From Microvirga splendida (lineage in GTDB: Bacteria; Pseudomonadota; Alphaproteobacteria; Rhizobiales; Beijerinckiaceae): DNA of 64,000 bases. Below are positions 62,785 to 64,000 of this stretch, in pieces (position 1 is the first letter of the stretch; every line of letters begins with the position of its first letter). The translations under genes were made by a program, and so were the position numbers. Under the pieces are notes generated by a model. The model worked only from the letters and a program-made list of their open reading frames with translations. It had not been told where the DNA came from and searched no databases. The stretch spans positions 124,001 through 188,000 of the forward strand of contig NZ_JAELXT010000001.1 of assembly GCF_016427565.1 (NCBI RefSeq), in the 5' to 3' direction.

Positions 62785-64000
62785 CGGAACTCTCCGGTTG
62801 GGGACGCTATCCCCGCCATCCGTCAGAAACGCTCACCCCTCCGTCCCCCAAAGCCCTCTCGTCCCTTATGGCCTCCCGGACCGGGCTGGTGGCTCGCGGC
62901 AACGGCCGCGCCTATGGCGATGCCGCCATCGGAGAACGGGTCACCCTCGTGGCCCGGGGACTCGATCGCATCCGCGCCTTCGATCCGGCCACAGGCCGCA
63001 TTCAGGTGGAAGCGGGCGTCCTTCTCTCCGATCTGCTCGATACCATGGTCCCGAAGGGCTTTTTTCCCCCTGTTGTGCCGGGCACCAAGCTTGTCACCAT
63101 CGGCGGCATGATCGCGTCGGACATTCATGGCAAGAACCACCACCGGGACGGCGGCTTCGGCGACCACGTGGAGAGCCTGACCCTGGCCCTGCCGGACGGC
63201 AGCATCATCATCTGCTCTCGTGACGAAAATTCCGAACTCCTGCTCGCCACCATCGGCGGGATGGGGCTCACAGGCACGATCCTCGATGCTACGTTCCGCC
63301 TCCGGCCCATTGAGACCGGATGGATGCGCCAGACAACCACCGTCGCCCGCAATCTCGACGGTGCCATTCATGCCCTTCAAGCCACCAGTCGCGCAACCTA
63401 TTCGGTGGCCTGGATCGATTGTCTGGCCCGCGGCGCGTCCATGGGCCGTTCGCTGGTCTTCGCAGCCGAGCATGCCACCCACCGGGACCTGGAAGCCCTG
63501 CAGCCTGGGGGCGAGCCCTATCCGTCCTCCAAGCTCGGACGGCTGGGCGTTCCGCTCGACCTGCCCTCCTTTACTCTCAACCGACTGTCGGTATCCGCTT
63601 TCAACGAGCTCTACTTTCGGGCAGGAGCCGTGAAATCCGGCTATCCATTCCTGGTTCACTGGAATCCCTATTTCTTTCCCCTCGACGGGATCGGCAACTG
63701 GAACCGAATCTACGGGCGGCGCGGGTTTCTTCAGTATCAGTGCGTCATCCCTACCGCGCAGGCGCAGGCTGTGCTCGGCGGCATCCTCGAGCGCATATCC
63801 AAGCACGGCAACGCATCCTTCCTGGCCGTGCTCAAGCAGCTGGGCCAGAGCCATGGCGATCTCTCGTTCCCGCTCGAGGGCTTCACCCTGACCCTCGATC
63901 TGCCCGTCAGCGATGATGTCTTTCCCCTGCTCGACGAGCTTGACCGCATGGTGGTCGAAGCCGGAGGCCGGCTCTATCTAGCCAAGGATGCAAGGCAATC
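62781..64000 (+). CDS. DprE1-like FAD-dependent oxidase, 3' end outside the window
   Basis: ATG 62781 overlaps the gtrA-like stop (ATGA); open to the window end (406 codons). VAO-type FAD-binding domain: ARGNGRAYGDAA, VPGTKLVTIGGMIASDIHGKNHH (His116), ATIGGMGLTG. C-terminal part shows FLQYQCVIPTAQA (Cys321) and GGRLYLAKDAR, as in DprE1, which oxidises decaprenyl-phospho-ribose on the way to decaprenyl-phospho-arabinose. A DprE2-like reductase is expected to follow. The Cys may match the benzothiazinone-target Cys, but needs alignment. Confidence 0.85.
   Translation, partial: MTELSGWGRYPRHPSETLTPPSPKALSSLMASRTGLVARGNGRAYGDAAIGERVTLVARGLDRIRAFDPATGRIQVEAGVLLSDLLDTMVPKGFFPPVVPGTKLVTIGGMIASDIHGKNHHRDGGFGDHVESLTLALPDGSIIICSRDENSELLLATIGGMGLTGTILDATFRLRPIETGWMRQTTTVARNLDGAIHALQATSRATYSVAWIDCLARGASMGRSLVFAAEHATHRDLEALQPGGEPYPSSKLGRLGVPLDLPSFTLNRLSVSAFNELYFRAGAVKSGYPFLVHWNPYFFPLDGIGNWNRIYGRRGFLQYQCVIPTAQAQAVLGGILERISKHGNASFLAVLKQLGQSHGDLSFPLEGFTLTLDLPVSDDVFPLLDELDRMVVEAGGRLYLAKDARQ

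Noticed and set aside
1-64000. CRISPR arrays, tRNA, rRNA, insertion sequences or phage genes
   Set aside because: No regularly spaced repeats, no tRNA-like cloverleaf sequence noticed, and no transposase or integrase motif in any frame.

Overview
The window is GC-rich and carries an alphaproteobacterial flagellar and chemotaxis island of the Hyphomicrobiales (Rhizobiales) type. The markers are MotC and MotE, the FlbT/FlaF pair, a short FlgD, an OmpR-like FtcR/Rem regulator, and a gene order (flgB-flgC-fliE-flgG-flgA-flgI-motE-flgH-fliL-fliP) that I recall from Sinorhizobium. A genus such as Microvirga or a Methylobacterium relative would fit, but this is inference. I saw no rRNA, tRNA, CRISPR array, insertion sequence or phage gene.

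Layout. 1-6.2 kb is a mixed flank: a partial receiver protein, an MCP, a transglutaminase-like cysteine protease, a lipoprotein, a DUF1217-like protein and small secreted or membrane proteins. 6.2-22.9 kb, minus strand, holds three apparent operons: flgF-fliI; flgE-flgK-flgL-flaF-flbT-flgD-fliQ; and flhA-fliR-(FliJ-like)-flgJ-(FlgN-like)-(FliL-like)-cheY-cheB-cheR. The single flagellin gene follows. 23.1-29.0 kb, plus strand, is the motor/switch operon motA-fliM-(small membrane protein)-fliN-fliG-flhB, an unknown gene and an Omp19-like lipoprotein. 29.0-41.9 kb, minus strand, holds two operons: flgB...fliP and fliF-fliH-motB-motC-fliK-lytic transglycosylase. 42.3-45.6 kb, plus strand, is a FixL/FixJ-like pair. 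A large heparinase II/III-like protein follows (45.8-48.5 kb). 48.6-53.1 kb, minus strand, is cheA(hybrid)-cheW-cheY-cheZ. ftcR lies at 53.9-54.5 kb. 54.5-64 kb holds a structured intergenic region with a small ORF, a GGDEF-EAL protein, an aldose epimerase, small proteins, and the start of a decaprenyl-phospho-arabinose-like cluster (HAD-UbiA, GtrA, DprE1-like).

How it fits together. Type III export (FlhA, FlhB, FliP, FliQ, FliR, FliH, FliI, FliJ-like) builds the rod, hook and filament. FlgJ lacks a muramidase domain and a separate lytic transglycosylase gene is present. MotA/B/C/E and FliG/M/N drive rotation. CheA, CheW, two CheY, CheB, CheR and CheZ control it. Most flagellar operon heads carry a related 12-bp dyad (CCTTG-YR-YGAGG on the plus strand) about 46-58 bp before the first start codon, a candidate flagellar operator. 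No VisN/VisR genes are present; FtcR, CtrA-like sites upstream of ftcR, and the FixLJ-like pair are the visible regulators.

Main points for a second look: the shared operator-like dyad; a FixL-like kinase whose heme-ligand histidine is replaced by arginine; an FtcR with no receiver aspartate; a duplicated 27-residue unit in CheA; CheZ in a rhizobial-type system; a heparinase-like gene inside the motility island; and a structured element that folds over the start of a small ORF upstream of the GGDEF-EAL gene.
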